A DNA stretch of 64,000 bases from Spirosoma oryzicola. GTDB lineage: Bacteria; Bacteroidota; Bacteroidia; Cytophagales; Spirosomataceae. The DNA lies in NCBI RefSeq assembly GCF_021233055.1, contig NZ_CP089538.1, positions 101,001-165,000 of the forward strand, given 5' to 3'. The notes beneath the pieces were generated by a model. It was not told the DNA's origin. It saw only the letters and a list, made by a program, of their open reading frames with translations, and made no database searches. The position numbers and the translations under genes are program-made. Position 1 is the stretch's first letter. Every line of letters begins with the position of its first letter. This document shows positions 25,785 through 35,129 of the stretch, in pieces.

Positions 25785-28708
25785 AGCTTTTCCCGCAGGT
25801 AGTCGGCGGTGTAATTTCCTTCCGTCAGCTTCACCATTTCTTCGGGTGTACCCGTAAATGTGATGTAGCCACCCGTTTCACCGCCTTCGGGACCGATATC
25901 GATGATATGGTCGGCGCTCTTGATCACCTCCATGTTATGCTCGATAATAATCACTGAGTCACCCTGATCAACGAGGGCGTTGATAGCCGACAGTAGTTTT
26001 CGAATATCGTGGAAATGCAATCCGGTCGTTGGTTCATCGAAGATGAACAGCGTGCCCCCTTTGTTTGGATTGCCTTTGCCGAGGAACGATGCCAGCTTGA
26101 CGCGCTGTGCTTCGCCACCCGAAAGCGTATTCGCCGATTGTCCAAGTCCGATATACCCTAAGCCAACCTCTTGCAAAGGCCGCAGTTTGTCCGCCATTTT
26201 GGTATCAACTTTCTTGAAAAAGTCGATGGCTTCATCAACGGTCATATCCAAAATGTCCGAGATGTTTTTGTCGTGCAACGTCACTTCCAGCACTTCCTGC
26301 TTGAACCGCTTGCCATCACAGCCTTCACATTTGAGATAAATGTCGGCCATGAACTGCATCTCAATCTTCACTTCGCCTTCGCCCTGGCACACTTCGCAGC
26401 GTCCACCGTCAACGTTGAAAGAAAATTGACTTGGCTTATAGCCGCGTGATTTGGACACCGGCTGATCGGCCATGACCTGACGCAGATAGTCGTAGGCTTT
26501 GATGTACGTAACCGGATTCGACCGGCTTGATTTACCGATTGGATTCTGATCGATCATTTCAATCGCCGAAACCCGGTCCAGTGAGCCGCCAAGGCTGTCG
26601 TATTTGCCCGCTTCTTCGGCAGTTTCACCTTTCTCCCGCATCAAAGCAGGATAGAGCACCTTGCGAATCAGTGTACTCTTGCCAGAACCCGACACACCCG
26701 TTACGACTGTCAAGGTATTGAGCGGAAAACGCACGTCTACATCTTTGAGGTTGTTTTCGCGAGCCCCTTTCAACTCGATAAAATTTGTCGATTTGCGTCG
26801 GAAGGCAGGCACTTCAACCGTTTCGCGGCCCGTCAGGAAGTCGAGCGTGTGCGATTGCATTGCACCTTCCTCGGCTTCTTGACGTTGCTCTGTTCCCTGG
26901 GTCATGCTTTGCTCAATCTCCTCCCATGTACCCTGGAAGACCAGATGACCGCCAAGCGAACCCGCATCAGGGCCAATATCGACTAACTGATCAGCGGCCC
27001 GCATTACTTCTTCCTCGTGTTCAACGACAATAACCGTATTACCCATGTCGCGTAACGATTCGAGCACACTAACCAGGCGTTTTGTATCACGTGGGTGCAG
27101 GCCGATGCTGGGTTCGTCCAAGATATACATCGAGCCAACCAGTGCTGAACCGAGTGAAGTTGCCAGCTTAATGCGCTGGTATTCACCGCCAGACAACGTA
27201 TTCGTCAATCGGTTAAGAGTCAAATACCCCAGGCCGACCCGCTCCATGTAATCCAGGCGATTACGAATTTCGGTCAGGATACGGCTAGCAACCTGCTGCT
27301 GGTGCGAAGGTAAATCAATCGTACGGAAGAACGTGGTTGCTTCGGTAAGGGGCATCAGGACCAGGTCCGTAATTGACTTACCGGCAATCTTTACGTAACC
27401 CGCGTCTTTGCGTAAGCGCGAACCCCGGCATTCTGGACAGGTCGTTTTACCCCGGTAACGCGACAGCATGACCCGGTATTGCACCTTGAACGTCTGGCTT
27501 TCCACGTAGCTGAAAAAAGCGTTCAACCCATCGAAGTACTTGTTGCCCGTCCAGAGAAGTTCCTGTTCAGCGGGGGAGAGGTCTTTATAAGGTCGGTGGA
27601 TGGGAAAATCGAAGCGGATGCCGTTTTTAAGCAAAGGCTTCAAAAACTCCGCATTCATTTTCTCGCTACGCCAGGGTGCAATCGCCCCCTCAAAAACCGA
27701 AAGATTCTTATCAGGAATAACCAGATCCGGGTCGATACCCAGTACCTTACCGAAGCCATCGCACCGGCGGCAGGCACCGTACGGATTATTAAACGTGAAC
27801 AGGTTGACGCTCGGCTCTTCAAAGACAATCCCGTCCAGTTCGAACTTATCGGAGAAAACCCGCGATTCTTCGGTTGCCCCAGATCTTCCTACGACCGCTA
27901 CCCGGCAGGTGCCTTCGCCTTCGTTAAAGGCTGTCTGAACCGAATCCGAAAAACGGTATTGATTGTCTTCGTCCGGGTTCCCGTTGTCGTCGAAGATAAC
28001 AGTACCACGGTCGATAAGTATTTCGAGTGATGAGTAGGCGAGGTCAATCGTGTCTTCTTTGCCTTCGCCCAAAACGTCCTCAATCTGAAGAACCTGCTGA
28101 CCAGCGGGGCCACCATCAGCCACAATCCGGGTGTAGCCTTTCTGAAGCAGAATAGGCAGCTCGTTGGCTAACGTTCTGTCGTCGCGGATGCGGAGCGGGG
28201 CCAGAATCATAACCCGTTGCCCAGCCGCAAAACTGTGAATAAAATTAACAACGTCCGTAACCGTGTCTTTGCGCACCTCATGGCCCGAAACCGGCGAGTA
28301 CGTCACGCCCGCCCGCGCAAAGAGCAGCTTGAGATAATCATAAATTTCGGTAGACGTTCCAACGGTTGAGCGGGGGTTGCGGGTCGATACTTTCTGTTCG
28401 ATGGCAATCGCCGGTGAAACACCCTTGATGTATTCAACTTCGGGCTTTTCCATCCGGCCCAGAAACTGCCGGGCGTAGCTGCTCAGGCTTTCGACGTACA
28501 TGCGTTGCCCTTCGGCAAACAGTGTATCAAATGCCAACGATGATTTTCCTGAGCCCGACAGCCCAGTCAAAACAACTAATTTATTGCGGGGAATAGCAAC
28601 GTCAATTCCTTTCAGATTATGTACTTTCGCCCCTTTAATGATAATAAACTGTTTGGGGTCGAGGTAGTCAACCGACTGTGCTGATTCGGTTTTCGTGCTT
28701 TGAGTCAT
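25781..28708 (-). CDS. uvrA: Excinuclease ABC subunit A
   Basis: 975 residues, slightly longer than usual. Two ABC ATPase halves: Walker A at 49-57 (GLSGSGKSS) and again in the C-terminal half (GVSGSGKST), signatures LSGGEYQR and LSGGEAQR, and Walker [12 protein letters not shown] and [10 protein letters not shown]. Zinc-binding cysteine pairs are visible ([23 protein letters not shown] with CEGCDGK). UvrA finds bulky DNA lesions and loads UvrB for nucleotide excision repair. The linker around residues 600-640 (Glu/Gln-rich) is a modest insertion between the halves. uvrB and uvrC are not in the window. Confidence 0.98.
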   Translation of the reverse strand: MTQSTKTESAQSVDYLDPKQFIIIKGAKVHNLKGIDVAIPRNKLVVLTGLSGSGKSSLAFDTLFAEGQRMYVESLSSYARQFLGRMEKPEVEYIKGVSPAIAIEQKVSTRNPRSTVGTSTEIYDYLKLLFARAGVTYSPVSGHEVRKDTVTDVVNFIHSFAAGQRVMILAPLRIRDDRTLANELPILLQKGYTRIVADGGPAGQQVLQIEDVLGEGKEDTIDLAYSSLEILIDRGTVIFDDNGNPDEDNQYRFSDSVQTAFNEGEGTCRVAVVGRSGATEESRVFSDKFELDGIVFEEPSVNLFTFNNPYGACRRCDGFGKVLGIDPDLVIPDKNLSVFEGAIAPWRSEKMNAEFLKPLLKNGIRFDFPIHRPYKDLSPAEQELLWTGNKYFDGLNAFFSYVESQTFKVQYRVMLSRYRGKTTCPECRGSRLRKDAGYVKIAGKSITDLVLMPLTEATTFFRTIDLPSHQQQVASRILTEIRNRLDYMERVGLGYLTLNRLTNTLSGGEYQRIKLATSLGSALVGSMYILDEPSIGLHPRDTKRLVSVLESLRDMGNTVIVVEHEEEVMRAADQLVDIGPDAGSLGGHLVFQGTWEEIEQSMTQGTEQRQEAEEGAMQSHTLDFLTGRETVEVPAFRRKSTNFIELKGARENNLKDVDVRFPLNTLTVVTGVSGSGKSTLIRKVLYPALMREKGETAEEAGKYDSLGGSLDRVSAIEMIDQNPIGKSSRSNPVTYIKAYDYLRQVMADQPVSKSRGYKPSQFSFNVDGGRCEVCQGEGEVKIEMQFMADIYLKCEGCDGKRFKQEVLEVTLHDKNISDILDMTVDEAIDFFKKVDTKMADKLRPLQEVGLGYIGLGQSANTLSGGEAQRVKLASFLGKGNPNKGGTLFIFDEPTTGLHFHDIRKLLSAINALVDQGDSVIIIEHNMEVIKSADHIIDIGPEGGETGGYITFTGTPEEMVKLTEGNYTADYLREKL

Positions 28709-28868
28709 TCTAAGTCTGTAGGGTAAACTCTATCTAAATTTTAACGGTTTATTCGTCGATATGGTTTCTCTTGGCGAATATTCTTAGCGGCTTGAGACGG
28801 TGAAGAATAGACATTTAGGCGTAACTGCAACAGCACGTCCATTCGTGTCGTAATGGGTATCGAGAACA

Positions 28869-29501
28869 ATGGATTTTGCCAGTGAAGATATTATCCGATT
28901 GGTCGTTCCGCTGCTTATGGGCGGTGCGATTGGTGCGGAGCGCGAGTATCACGGCAAATCAGCTGGTTTTCGAACCATGATTATGATCTGTGTGGGTTCG
29001 GCCTTGTTTACCCTCGTGTCAGGGCGTCTTGGCAATGGCTCCAATGATCGGGTTGCCGCTAACATTGTTAACGGAATAGGCTTCCTCGGAGCGGGTATTA
29101 TTTTTCGGGAAGATAATCGGGTAAAGGGGCTAACCACAGCCGCGACGGTATGGTCGGTAGCGGGTTTGGGAATGAGTGTCGGCAGCGGGAATTATGATAT
29201 CGCCCTCATTGGCTTTGTGCTTGTGCTAAGTTCCTTACTTTTTCTGGGCAATCTGACAGACCAAATTCAGAAAATAAATCAAACGCGTGAGTACCGCCTT
29301 GTGGCGGAGTTTCCAAACCGGACGCTGGAAGATTACGAGGCTTTTTTTAAGCAATACAATCTGGTACCAACACGAGGACAACGGCAACGCATCGGGACTA
29401 AGATTACAGGCCGCTGGCGAGTGCGAGGCCGGGCTACTAACCACGAAAAATGCATTAAACATTTGTTAAACGACCCTGACATAAAAGAATTTACGTTCTG
29501 A
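28869..29501 (+). CDS. MgtC/SapB family membrane protein
   Basis: 210 residues with four or five hydrophobic segments in the first 140 residues. The family hallmarks are clear: GGAIGAEREYHGKSAGFRT near the start, then GIGFLGAGIIF and VKGLTTAATVW. The C-terminal 65 residues form a small soluble domain, possibly ACT-like. MgtC proteins are linked to growth at low magnesium and to inhibition of ATP synthase in some pathogens; the role in this organism is unknown. Single gene, divergent from uvrA. Confidence 0.92.
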   Translation: MDFASEDIIRLVVPLLMGGAIGAEREYHGKSAGFRTMIMICVGSALFTLVSGRLGNGSNDRVAANIVNGIGFLGAGIIFREDNRVKGLTTAATVWSVAGLGMSVGSGNYDIALIGFVLVLSSLLFLGNLTDQIQKINQTREYRLVAEFPNRTLEDYEAFFKQYNLVPTRGQRQRIGTKITGRWRVRGRATNHEKCIKHLLNDPDIKEFTF

Positions 29502-29598
29502 TTTCGTTACATTCGGGAAGCTGGGTGACAAGACGCTGATAAATAAAATAAGCATGTTTAAGCGTTTACCAGCCAGCTTTCTTTTACCACAATCCATC

Positions 29599-30234
29599 AT
29601 GAATCATATTCAAAGAGTACTGTTTGTTATAGCTTTATTGAGCAGCAGCGTTGCATTTGCACAACTCACCGAAGATCCGGAAGATCGTCGGGATCAAGGT
29701 AAAGACCCACTAAAAACACAGACGGTGGACGGTCAGCCTCTTCCTTTTGCGCAGCGGTTGCGCTTTGGGGGTGGCATCAACGGTTTCCGCTTTGGTAATC
29801 CGTTCAGCATTGGTGTTTCGCCCGTTATTGCTTATCAGGCCACCGAACATCTGATCGTCGGAATCGGGGGAACTTACAATTACACGCGCTATAAGCCTTA
29901 TTTTAACGGATTCAATAACGTTGGTGGACAGACTTACAACCAATACGGAGGAAGAGGTTTCCTGATGTATGAATTCATTCCGTCTATTTTGCCTAACCTT
30001 TATTTACACGGTGAAATAGAAAATAGTACCGTTCAGCAAAAGGTTGACGGAGTCGCTGGGAGTTATAGCGGGCAAGTAACGGCACCTTTGATTGGCCTTA
30101 CGTATTCGCAGCCGATCTCTCGTCGATTCGGTGTTAACCTAACCGCGCTTTACAATCTGAACTATGACGCTAACACAGGGTTGTCGCAGTACATTTATGG
30201 TAGCCCTTTAGTCATTCGGTTATCTTTCTTCTAA
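29599..30234 (+). CDS. Outer-membrane beta-barrel protein
   Basis: 211 residues from the ATG at 29599, where a typical signal peptide starts (cleavage after about residue 22, SVAFAQ); the frame extends upstream to an ATG at 29554. After a short polar linker rich in Asp/Glu/Lys, the mature part alternates aromatic and polar residues (GGINGFRFGNPFSIGVSPV and so on) and ends in an aromatic residue pair (VIRLSFF), the classic barrel C-terminus. No specific function can be given. Confidence 0.75.
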   Translation: MNHIQRVLFVIALLSSSVAFAQLTEDPEDRRDQGKDPLKTQTVDGQPLPFAQRLRFGGGINGFRFGNPFSIGVSPVIAYQATEHLIVGIGGTYNYTRYKPYFNGFNNVGGQTYNQYGGRGFLMYEFIPSILPNLYLHGEIENSTVQQKVDGVAGSYSGQVTAPLIGLTYSQPISRRFGVNLTALYNLNYDANTGLSQYIYGSPLVIRLSFF

Positions 30235-30248
30235 GCGCCTAACATAAA

Positions 30249-30298
30249 CATAGAACAGAAAAGGCATCGCTGTAGAGCGATGCCTTTTCTGTTCTATG
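30249..30298. terminator. Perfect 23-bp terminator hairpin
   Basis: Arms 30249-30271 and 30276-30298 with a GTAG loop and a short T-run at 30300-30304. It ends the barrel gene. Confidence 0.85.
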
Positions 30299-30663
30299 AG
30301 TTTTAAGTAATCTGCTGCCAGATTGGTAATGCATTGTCGAGGAACCAGTCCATTCAGTCAACCAAGGCTTACTCTTTTTCGACCGTAATTTTTTGGGTGG
30401 TAGCATCAATCTATGGTGTTAGGAGCTTGTTCTAAATGGTGAATCAGGTGTTATATAACTTAAGTATTTTTAAATTATCTAAATCCATTATAAGCTAAAA
30501 AAGATCGTAGATACATTACGGAATAGGTCTAAGTCGCATCTGATTTCTTAAACAAAGGCAGGAGATTCTTACTTCTTATCTAAACGGCTTGGTGTCTATA
30601 GCAAATAATCGATTTGTTAACTACCAGGTCTAATTACCTTAATTACATAATGATAGGAAGCGT
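30299..30663. other. Intergenic region, possibly with a decayed coding remnant
   Basis: No intact gene. The left half (about 30310-30430) is less AT-rich than the right and in minus-strand frames gives short protein-like stretches ending in stops, but too short and broken to call a pseudogene. The right half is AT-rich and should contain the promoter of the lactonase-like gene, which I could not place. Confidence 0.4.
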
Positions 30664-31470
30664 ATGAATACGATACGTGTACTGGCATCAGGATTACGAT
30701 TTCCCGAAGGCCCGGTGTTTGACCATACCGGACACCTTTGGTGTACAGAGCAAGAGGGCGAAGGTTTACTTTGCTGGAGTTCAGATGGGGCAACGAGACG
30801 AATCAAAACGGGAGGGAAGCCAAGTGGAGCAGTCGCACGTGGCAACTACATCTGGTTTTGCGACTCGGGACAGCAGGCCATCCGACGCATGGCGATTGAG
30901 ACAAAAGCAGTAGAGACTGTAATCGACCGAATTGGCGCTGATCCATTGCATTGGCCAAATGATTTGCATTTCGATCAGCAGGGGAATCTACTATTTAGCT
31001 GCCCCGGTGATCCCGAAGCCGATGAACCTGGCTACGTTGCGGTTTATACACCCAAAGGAGCCGTTGAAATCATCGCCGAGGGGCTGGACTATCCCAATGG
31101 GTTGGCCTTATTGCCTGACAATCAGACGTTACTTATTGGCGAAACCCATCAGCAGCGTATCTGGCAGGGTTACTGGGATGCCGATAGCTTGAGTTGGGAA
31201 AATATAAGCGTTCTGACCAATGTCATTGAAGCGCCGATGGGACATGACATACCCGGACCAGACGGAATAAAAGTAGGGCCGGACGGAGACATCTATGTAG
31301 CCATTTATGGGAGTGGCATTATTAGGGTGTTCTCGCCCAACGGTGTTTTTCAGAAAGACATTAAACTGCCAGGGCAGAACCCGTCAAACTGCGCTTTCGA
31401 TCCCTCGGGCGAATTAGGGCTGGTCGTTACTGAAACCGAACGGGGTGAACTGCTGAGTATTAGCTTATAA
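30664..31470 (+). CDS. SMP-30/gluconolactonase-like beta-propeller protein
   Basis: 268 residues. It starts LASGLRFPEGPVFDHTGHLWCTEQE and contains WPNDLHFDQQGNLLFS, DYPNGLALLPD and PGPDGIKVGPDGDIYVA, the repeated blade pattern of SMP-30/gluconolactonase/LRE proteins. The conserved acidic and Asn residues that bind a divalent metal in the family (E of FPEGP, N of WPND and NG-AL, D of PDGIK) are present. Members hydrolyse sugar lactones or related esters. No signal peptide, so it is cytoplasmic. Substrate unknown. Confidence 0.9.
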   Translation: MNTIRVLASGLRFPEGPVFDHTGHLWCTEQEGEGLLCWSSDGATRRIKTGGKPSGAVARGNYIWFCDSGQQAIRRMAIETKAVETVIDRIGADPLHWPNDLHFDQQGNLLFSCPGDPEADEPGYVAVYTPKGAVEIIAEGLDYPNGLALLPDNQTLLIGETHQQRIWQGYWDADSLSWENISVLTNVIEAPMGHDIPGPDGIKVGPDGDIYVAIYGSGIIRVFSPNGVFQKDIKLPGQNPSNCAFDPSGELGLVVTETERGELLSISL

Positions 31471-31475
31471 GACTG

Positions 31476-31524
31476 AAAAAGCGGGGGCCTAAATCGTGCA
31501 ACACGATTTAGGCCCCCGCTTTTT
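31476..31524. terminator. Perfect 23-bp bidirectional terminator
   Basis: Arms 31476-31498 and 31502-31524, 3-base loop, with A5/T5 at the stem base. It lies between the convergent lactonase-like gene and psd. Confidence 0.88.
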
Positions 31525-31538
31525 GGAAACGTAATGAT

Positions 31539-32201
31539 TTATTTCAGTTCGGCTATTACCGTTACTCCGCCTTTGGTTCTATCGCCGATCTTCACGTTGA
31601 CTTCTGCATCGAGCGGTAGGAACACATCAATCCGGGAGCCGAATTTAATAAAGCCCATTTCCTGACCCTGTTCTACTGGCTGCCCTTCTTTTACATACCA
31701 GATAATGCGTCGGGCAACCGCACCGGCGATCTGCCGGAAAAGTACTTCAACACCGTTTTTCGCCTGGATTACTACCGTTGTTCGCTCATTCTCGGTACTG
31801 GACTTAGGATGCCACGCTACCAAGTATTTGCCAGGATAATACTTGAAATAACGAACAATACCCGTAACCGGATTTCGGTTGACATGCACGTTGAGCGGTG
31901 ACATGAAAATCGAAATTTGCCGCCGGCGGCCTTTGAAGTATTCGTCTTCGTCGGTTTCTTCGATGACGACAACCGTACCGTCTGCCGGAGCAATTACCTG
32001 CGCTTCGTGAATGGTCAGTGGCCGGTTTGGCACGCGGAAAAACTGAACAATCAGCCCGAACAAGATTAGACTGGCTATTGCTAGTAGTATGATAGCCGTC
32101 GAATTGTCGGAAAACAGGTAGTAATAAGCCAGTAGGTTCAGGGCTAGTAAAACTAACCCTGTTGTAATCATGATGGTGAAACCTTCGCGGTGTAAGCGCA
32201 T
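31539..32201 (-). CDS. psd: Phosphatidylserine decarboxylase (short, PSD-A-like form)
   Basis: 220 residues. Two hydrophobic segments at about 8-50 anchor it in the membrane. The processing site is FGSR, with cleavage expected between G188 and S189 to make the pyruvoyl group on the small alpha chain. MSPLNVHVNRNPV and VVWHPK-like blocks support the assignment. It makes phosphatidylethanolamine from phosphatidylserine. The size matches the shorter archaeal/Bacteroidota class, not the longer enterobacterial enzyme. It lies downstream of glutamate dehydrogenase on the same strand with a hairpin between. Confidence 0.95.
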   Translation of the reverse strand: MRLHREGFTIMITTGLVLLALNLLAYYYLFSDNSTAIILLAIASLILFGLIVQFFRVPNRPLTIHEAQVIAPADGTVVVIEETDEDEYFKGRRRQISIFMSPLNVHVNRNPVTGIVRYFKYYPGKYLVAWHPKSSTENERTTVVIQAKNGVEVLFRQIAGAVARRIIWYVKEGQPVEQGQEMGFIKFGSRIDVFLPLDAEVNVKIGDRTKGGVTVIAELK

Positions 32202-32212
32202 AAAAAGAATAG

Positions 32213-32282
32213 GATGTATACGATATGATGTATTGCTGATGCGTCAGATATGAGCAAAATTATGCATCATACCGTACACATC
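32213..32282 (-). terminator. Imperfect 21-bp hairpin that pairs fully only in the minus-strand RNA
   Basis: Arms 32213-32233 and 32262-32282 differ at three positions. In the minus-strand transcript (glutamate dehydrogenase to psd) all three become G.U pairs; in a plus-strand transcript they would be A/C mismatches. It is most likely the 3' structure of the dehydrogenase mRNA. Confidence 0.6.
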
Positions 32283-32299
32283 ATACCTTTTTACGAAAA

Positions 32300-33580
32300 T
32301 CAATAGCCTCCGCGGAATTTGTAGGTACTTGATACTTTGTCAATAGCGACAATATAAGCGGCCAAACGAAGCGGAACCTGATACCGTTGTGACGTCTCGA
32401 ATACCCGGTCGAAGGCATCTTTCATAACCCGGTCGGCCCGGCGGTTGACCCGGTCGAGCGTCCATTTATAACCGATCCGGTTCTGAACCCATTCAAAATA
32501 AGAAACCGTAACGCCACCGGCATTAGCCAGAATATCAGGCACAACCAGAATACCTTTGCTGTTTATAATCTCATCAGCGGAGGCAGAAGTTGGGCCGTTC
32601 GCTCCCTCAACGATCATACGGGCTTGTATGGATGCTGCGTTGTCGTCCGTAATCACATCTTCTTTGGCCGCAGGGACAAGCACGTCAACCGCTAACGAGA
32701 GTAGCTCTTCGTTCGATATCTTCTCGGCACCTGTAAAGCCTTCTAATGTACCTTTATTGGCATTCCGGTAAGTGACGGCTGCGGTAATGTCGATGCCGGA
32801 CGCGTTGTAGTAGCCACCCGATATATCACTGACAGCGACAACCGTAACACCCCGCTCATGGAGTAGTTCGGCAGCAAAGGACCCGACATTACCAAATCCT
32901 TGTACAGCGGCTGTAGAACGGTATGGGTTGATCCGTAATTTGTCCATTGCCGCCAACGCTGCTACCGTAACCCCACGTCCAGTCGCTTCAGTGCGGCCAA
33001 GGGAGCCACCCAGTACCAAAGGCTTACCCGTCACCACATTGTTGACCGTCATACCTTTAGCCTTCGAGTATTCATCGACGATCCAAGCCATTTCGCGCGG
33101 GCCTGTTCCCATATCAGGAGCCGGGATATCGCGGTCTGGACCAATAACGTCGAGCATAGCAACGGTGTACTGACGAATCAATCGCTCAATTTCACCCGCC
33201 GACATCTCACGAGGGTTGCAGGCGATTCCACCTTTTGCTCCCCCATAAGGGATATCCACTACGGCGCATTTCCAGGTCATCCAGGCAGCCAGCGCCCGAA
33301 CTTCATCCAGATTGACCGCTGGATCAAGGCGAATACCGCCTTTGGCAGGTCCCAGAATGTTTGAGTGAATAACGCGGTAACCTTCAAAAACTTTAATAGC
33401 CCCGTTGTCCATTGTAACGGGGAGTCCCACGATAACCTGTCTGGCCGGTACTTTCAAGATATCGTACATTTCGTCCGAAATGCCCAGTAAACGAGCAGCC
33501 GCGTCGAATCGCGACATCATGGACTCAAGGGGATTTTCCTTATCTTTTATTGGGGCTGGTTCAATGTATGCCATAGCCAT
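32300..33580 (-). CDS. gdhA: Glutamate dehydrogenase (Glu/Leu/Phe/Val dehydrogenase family)
   Basis: 426 residues, typical of the NAD-type hexameric enzymes. The substrate-binding and catalytic lysines are visible as K80 (GPAKGGIR), K104 (MTWKCAV) and K116 (PYGGAKGG). The Rossmann fold glycine motif is QGFGNVGSFAAE. It interconverts glutamate and 2-oxoglutarate plus ammonia. The glutamate side-chain lysines favour glutamate over branched-chain substrates, but this is an inference from motifs. A 284-base AT-rich region upstream presumably contains its promoter. Confidence 0.93.
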   Translation of the reverse strand: MAMAYIEPAPIKDKENPLESMMSRFDAAARLLGISDEMYDILKVPARQVIVGLPVTMDNGAIKVFEGYRVIHSNILGPAKGGIRLDPAVNLDEVRALAAWMTWKCAVVDIPYGGAKGGIACNPREMSAGEIERLIRQYTVAMLDVIGPDRDIPAPDMGTGPREMAWIVDEYSKAKGMTVNNVVTGKPLVLGGSLGRTEATGRGVTVAALAAMDKLRINPYRSTAAVQGFGNVGSFAAELLHERGVTVVAVSDISGGYYNASGIDITAAVTYRNANKGTLEGFTGAEKISNEELLSLAVDVLVPAAKEDVITDDNAASIQARMIVEGANGPTSASADEIINSKGILVVPDILANAGGVTVSYFEWVQNRIGYKWTLDRVNRRADRVMKDAFDRVFETSQRYQVPLRLAAYIVAIDKVSSTYKFRGGY

Positions 33581-33836
33581 AATGTTACTTCACTTTTTAA
33601 AACTATTTTATCGATGAAGTGTGTCACAAAACTAATTAAAAGCAATGTATTGTTATGAAAAGTATATTTTTTCTACGATTAGTATAAAATAAAATTCCTA
33701 AGAATCGTCTATATACGACCGTTAGACCGAAATTGTAATAAACTGATACCGACGGTTTCAAAAGAAAAATCGGTTATAGCGGCAAATTGCAATTCAATAA
33801 AATTCTATAGGACCACTATTCTTATTGATAGATTCG

Positions 33837-33867
33837 TTGAAAATCAGGGTAAAAAGCGTTAATTTTG
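33837..33867 (+). promoter_or_regulatory. Strong Bacteroidota-type promoter for the DksA-like gene
   Basis: TTG at 33837-33839, a 20-base spacer, TAATTTTG at 33860-33867. The start of transcription should be about 25 bases before the ATG at 33898, which rules out the longer frame beginning at 33865. Confidence 0.8.
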
Positions 33868-33897
33868 GGGAAAGATACATCCATACAGCTAGTAACT

Positions 33898-34284
33898 ATG
33901 GTTCAGGAGGAAAAGAAGCGCTACTCGGAAGAAGACCTGAAAGAGTTCGAAGAACTGATCGGTCAGAAACTTGAAGCGACCCGTAGTGAGTTGAATTATA
34001 TCAAGGAAACGCTAAGCAAGCGCAACGATAGTGGTACCGATAATACATCAGGCAATTCTAAATTGCTCGAAGATGGCGCTGATACCAGTGAACGTGAGAA
34101 TCTTAGCCAATTGGCCGCTCGGTTGCAAAAGTTCACGCAGCAGTTAGATGCAGCAATGGTACGGATCAAGAACGGAACCTATGGGATTTGTAAGGACACC
34201 GGAAAGCTGATCCCTAAAGAGCGTCTGCGGGCGGTTCCTCATACGCAACAAACGATCGAAGCTAAATTGCGGCAATCAAATTAG
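33898..34284 (+). CDS. TraR/DksA family protein with degenerate zinc finger
   Basis: 128 residues from the ATG at 33898, chosen from the promoter position. An N-terminal helical hairpin (about 1-85, coiled coil, Lys/Glu-rich) is followed by the DksA-type C-terminal module GTYGICKDTGKLIPKERLRA. Of the four zinc cysteines of classical DksA only one (GIC) remains, as is usual for this Bacteroidota version from my memory. DksA-like proteins bind the RNA polymerase secondary channel and modulate rRNA and stress promoters; whether this form does is an inference. Followed by its own terminator. Confidence 0.85.
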   Translation: MVQEEKKRYSEEDLKEFEELIGQKLEATRSELNYIKETLSKRNDSGTDNTSGNSKLLEDGADTSERENLSQLAARLQKFTQQLDAAMVRIKNGTYGICKDTGKLIPKERLRAVPHTQQTIEAKLRQSN

Positions 34285-34366
34285 TACGCGCTGCTGTCGC
34301 GGCTAAACATAACTGTCATCAGGAACGGTGCACAGCCTAACTCGCTGACGCCTGTATATAAACTTT

Positions 34367-34404
34367 AAGAAGGTCTGGTAGCTAGTCTATCAGACCTTTT
34401 TTTG
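34367..34404 (+). terminator. Rho-independent terminator of the DksA-like gene
   Basis: Arms 34370-34380 and 34388-34398 (11 pairs, one G.U in the plus transcript), then a run of T. Confidence 0.88.
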
Positions 34405-34644
34405 TGGTTAACATTCGTTAAGTGAATCGCGTCGAGCGCTAAATCAGCGTTCACTCGGCTCATAAAAATCGGTCTCTCTGAACCTATGGCCAGCTGTAAT
34501 GAACGCCCGGCGACTAAGCCAGAAAGGTTCAGAACAGGGTATACACGAAAGGATATACCATTAAAGCGCTGAAAATGGATAAATTCTAAACAAAATGAGC
34601 CGTTTTTGGTAAATAACGCAGAGCAAAGTTAAACACATACAATC
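34405..34644 (+). other. Intergenic region with two dyads
   Basis: AGTGAA/TTCACT (34421-34426, 34450-34455) and CTGAACCT/AGGTTCAG (34478-34485, 34525-34532) could form hairpins in a leader. No coding sequence; no RNA family recognised. The promoter of the downstream operon should be here. Confidence 0.4.
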
Positions 34645-35070
34645 ATGCTGGAACGCTTGGAAGAAGTTCGAGAAAATATCTTCCGCTATCTGGAGGCTCG
34701 TATCGAGTTATTCACACTCGAAACAAGAGGCAAAGTGGAGGAAGGAGTTGTCGTCGGTATTCACGGTATTGGCTTGGCGCTTCTTGGCACCATGACAGTT
34801 ATATTCTTATTCAGTCTGCTGGCCGCGTATTTAAACGAAGTAACGGACAGCCGGTATCTCGGTTTTTTGATCGTAGCCGGATTTTTTCTGCTTTTGACGA
34901 TAATTTGGGGTGCAGCAAGTGGTTTTGTAAAATCAAAAATCAGGGTGGCTGCCTACAGTGCTATTAAGAAAAGCCAGGAGAAAAAGGCCGAAGAAAAAAC
35001 GGAAGCTGTCAGCGAACTGATGGAAAAAACACGCGCTAGTTTAGATCAAACCAACCGTTATGCCCAGTAG
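34645..35070 (+). CDS. Phage holin-superfamily-like (Actinobacterial holin-X type) membrane protein
   Basis: 141 residues. An N-terminal amphipathic helix (LEEVRENIFRYLEARIELF) is followed by two membrane segments (about 50-72 and 78-102) and a long charged tail. This matches the Phage_holin_3_6/holin-X family, which in non-phage settings is a chromosomal envelope protein of unknown role. There is no phage context. It is followed 59 bases later by a small membrane protein, together resembling the YqjD/YqjE-type envelope-stress pairs of other bacteria. Confidence 0.75.
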   Translation: MLERLEEVRENIFRYLEARIELFTLETRGKVEEGVVVGIHGIGLALLGTMTVIFLFSLLAAYLNEVTDSRYLGFLIVAGFFLLLTIIWGAASGFVKSKIRVAAYSAIKKSQEKKAEEKTEAVSELMEKTRASLDQTNRYAQ

Positions 35071-35129
35071 GGGCTTTTCAATAGGCGATTAATTGTAAAC
35101 TACACATACCAAGTCGAGGAAAGAAAATT

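Noticed and set aside
25980..28030. Several long plus-strand frames inside uvrA (up to 183 codons)
   Set aside because: They are antisense shadows of a strongly conserved gene and show no protein family pattern.
27479..28030. Possible antisense gene of 183 codons
   Set aside because: Falls entirely within the uvrA coding region; its openness is explained by the codon use of uvrA.
30310..30430. Short protein-like stretches on the minus strand in the gap before the lactonase-like gene
   Set aside because: Stops interrupt each frame within about 15-30 codons and no family could be named, so a pseudogene cannot be supported.
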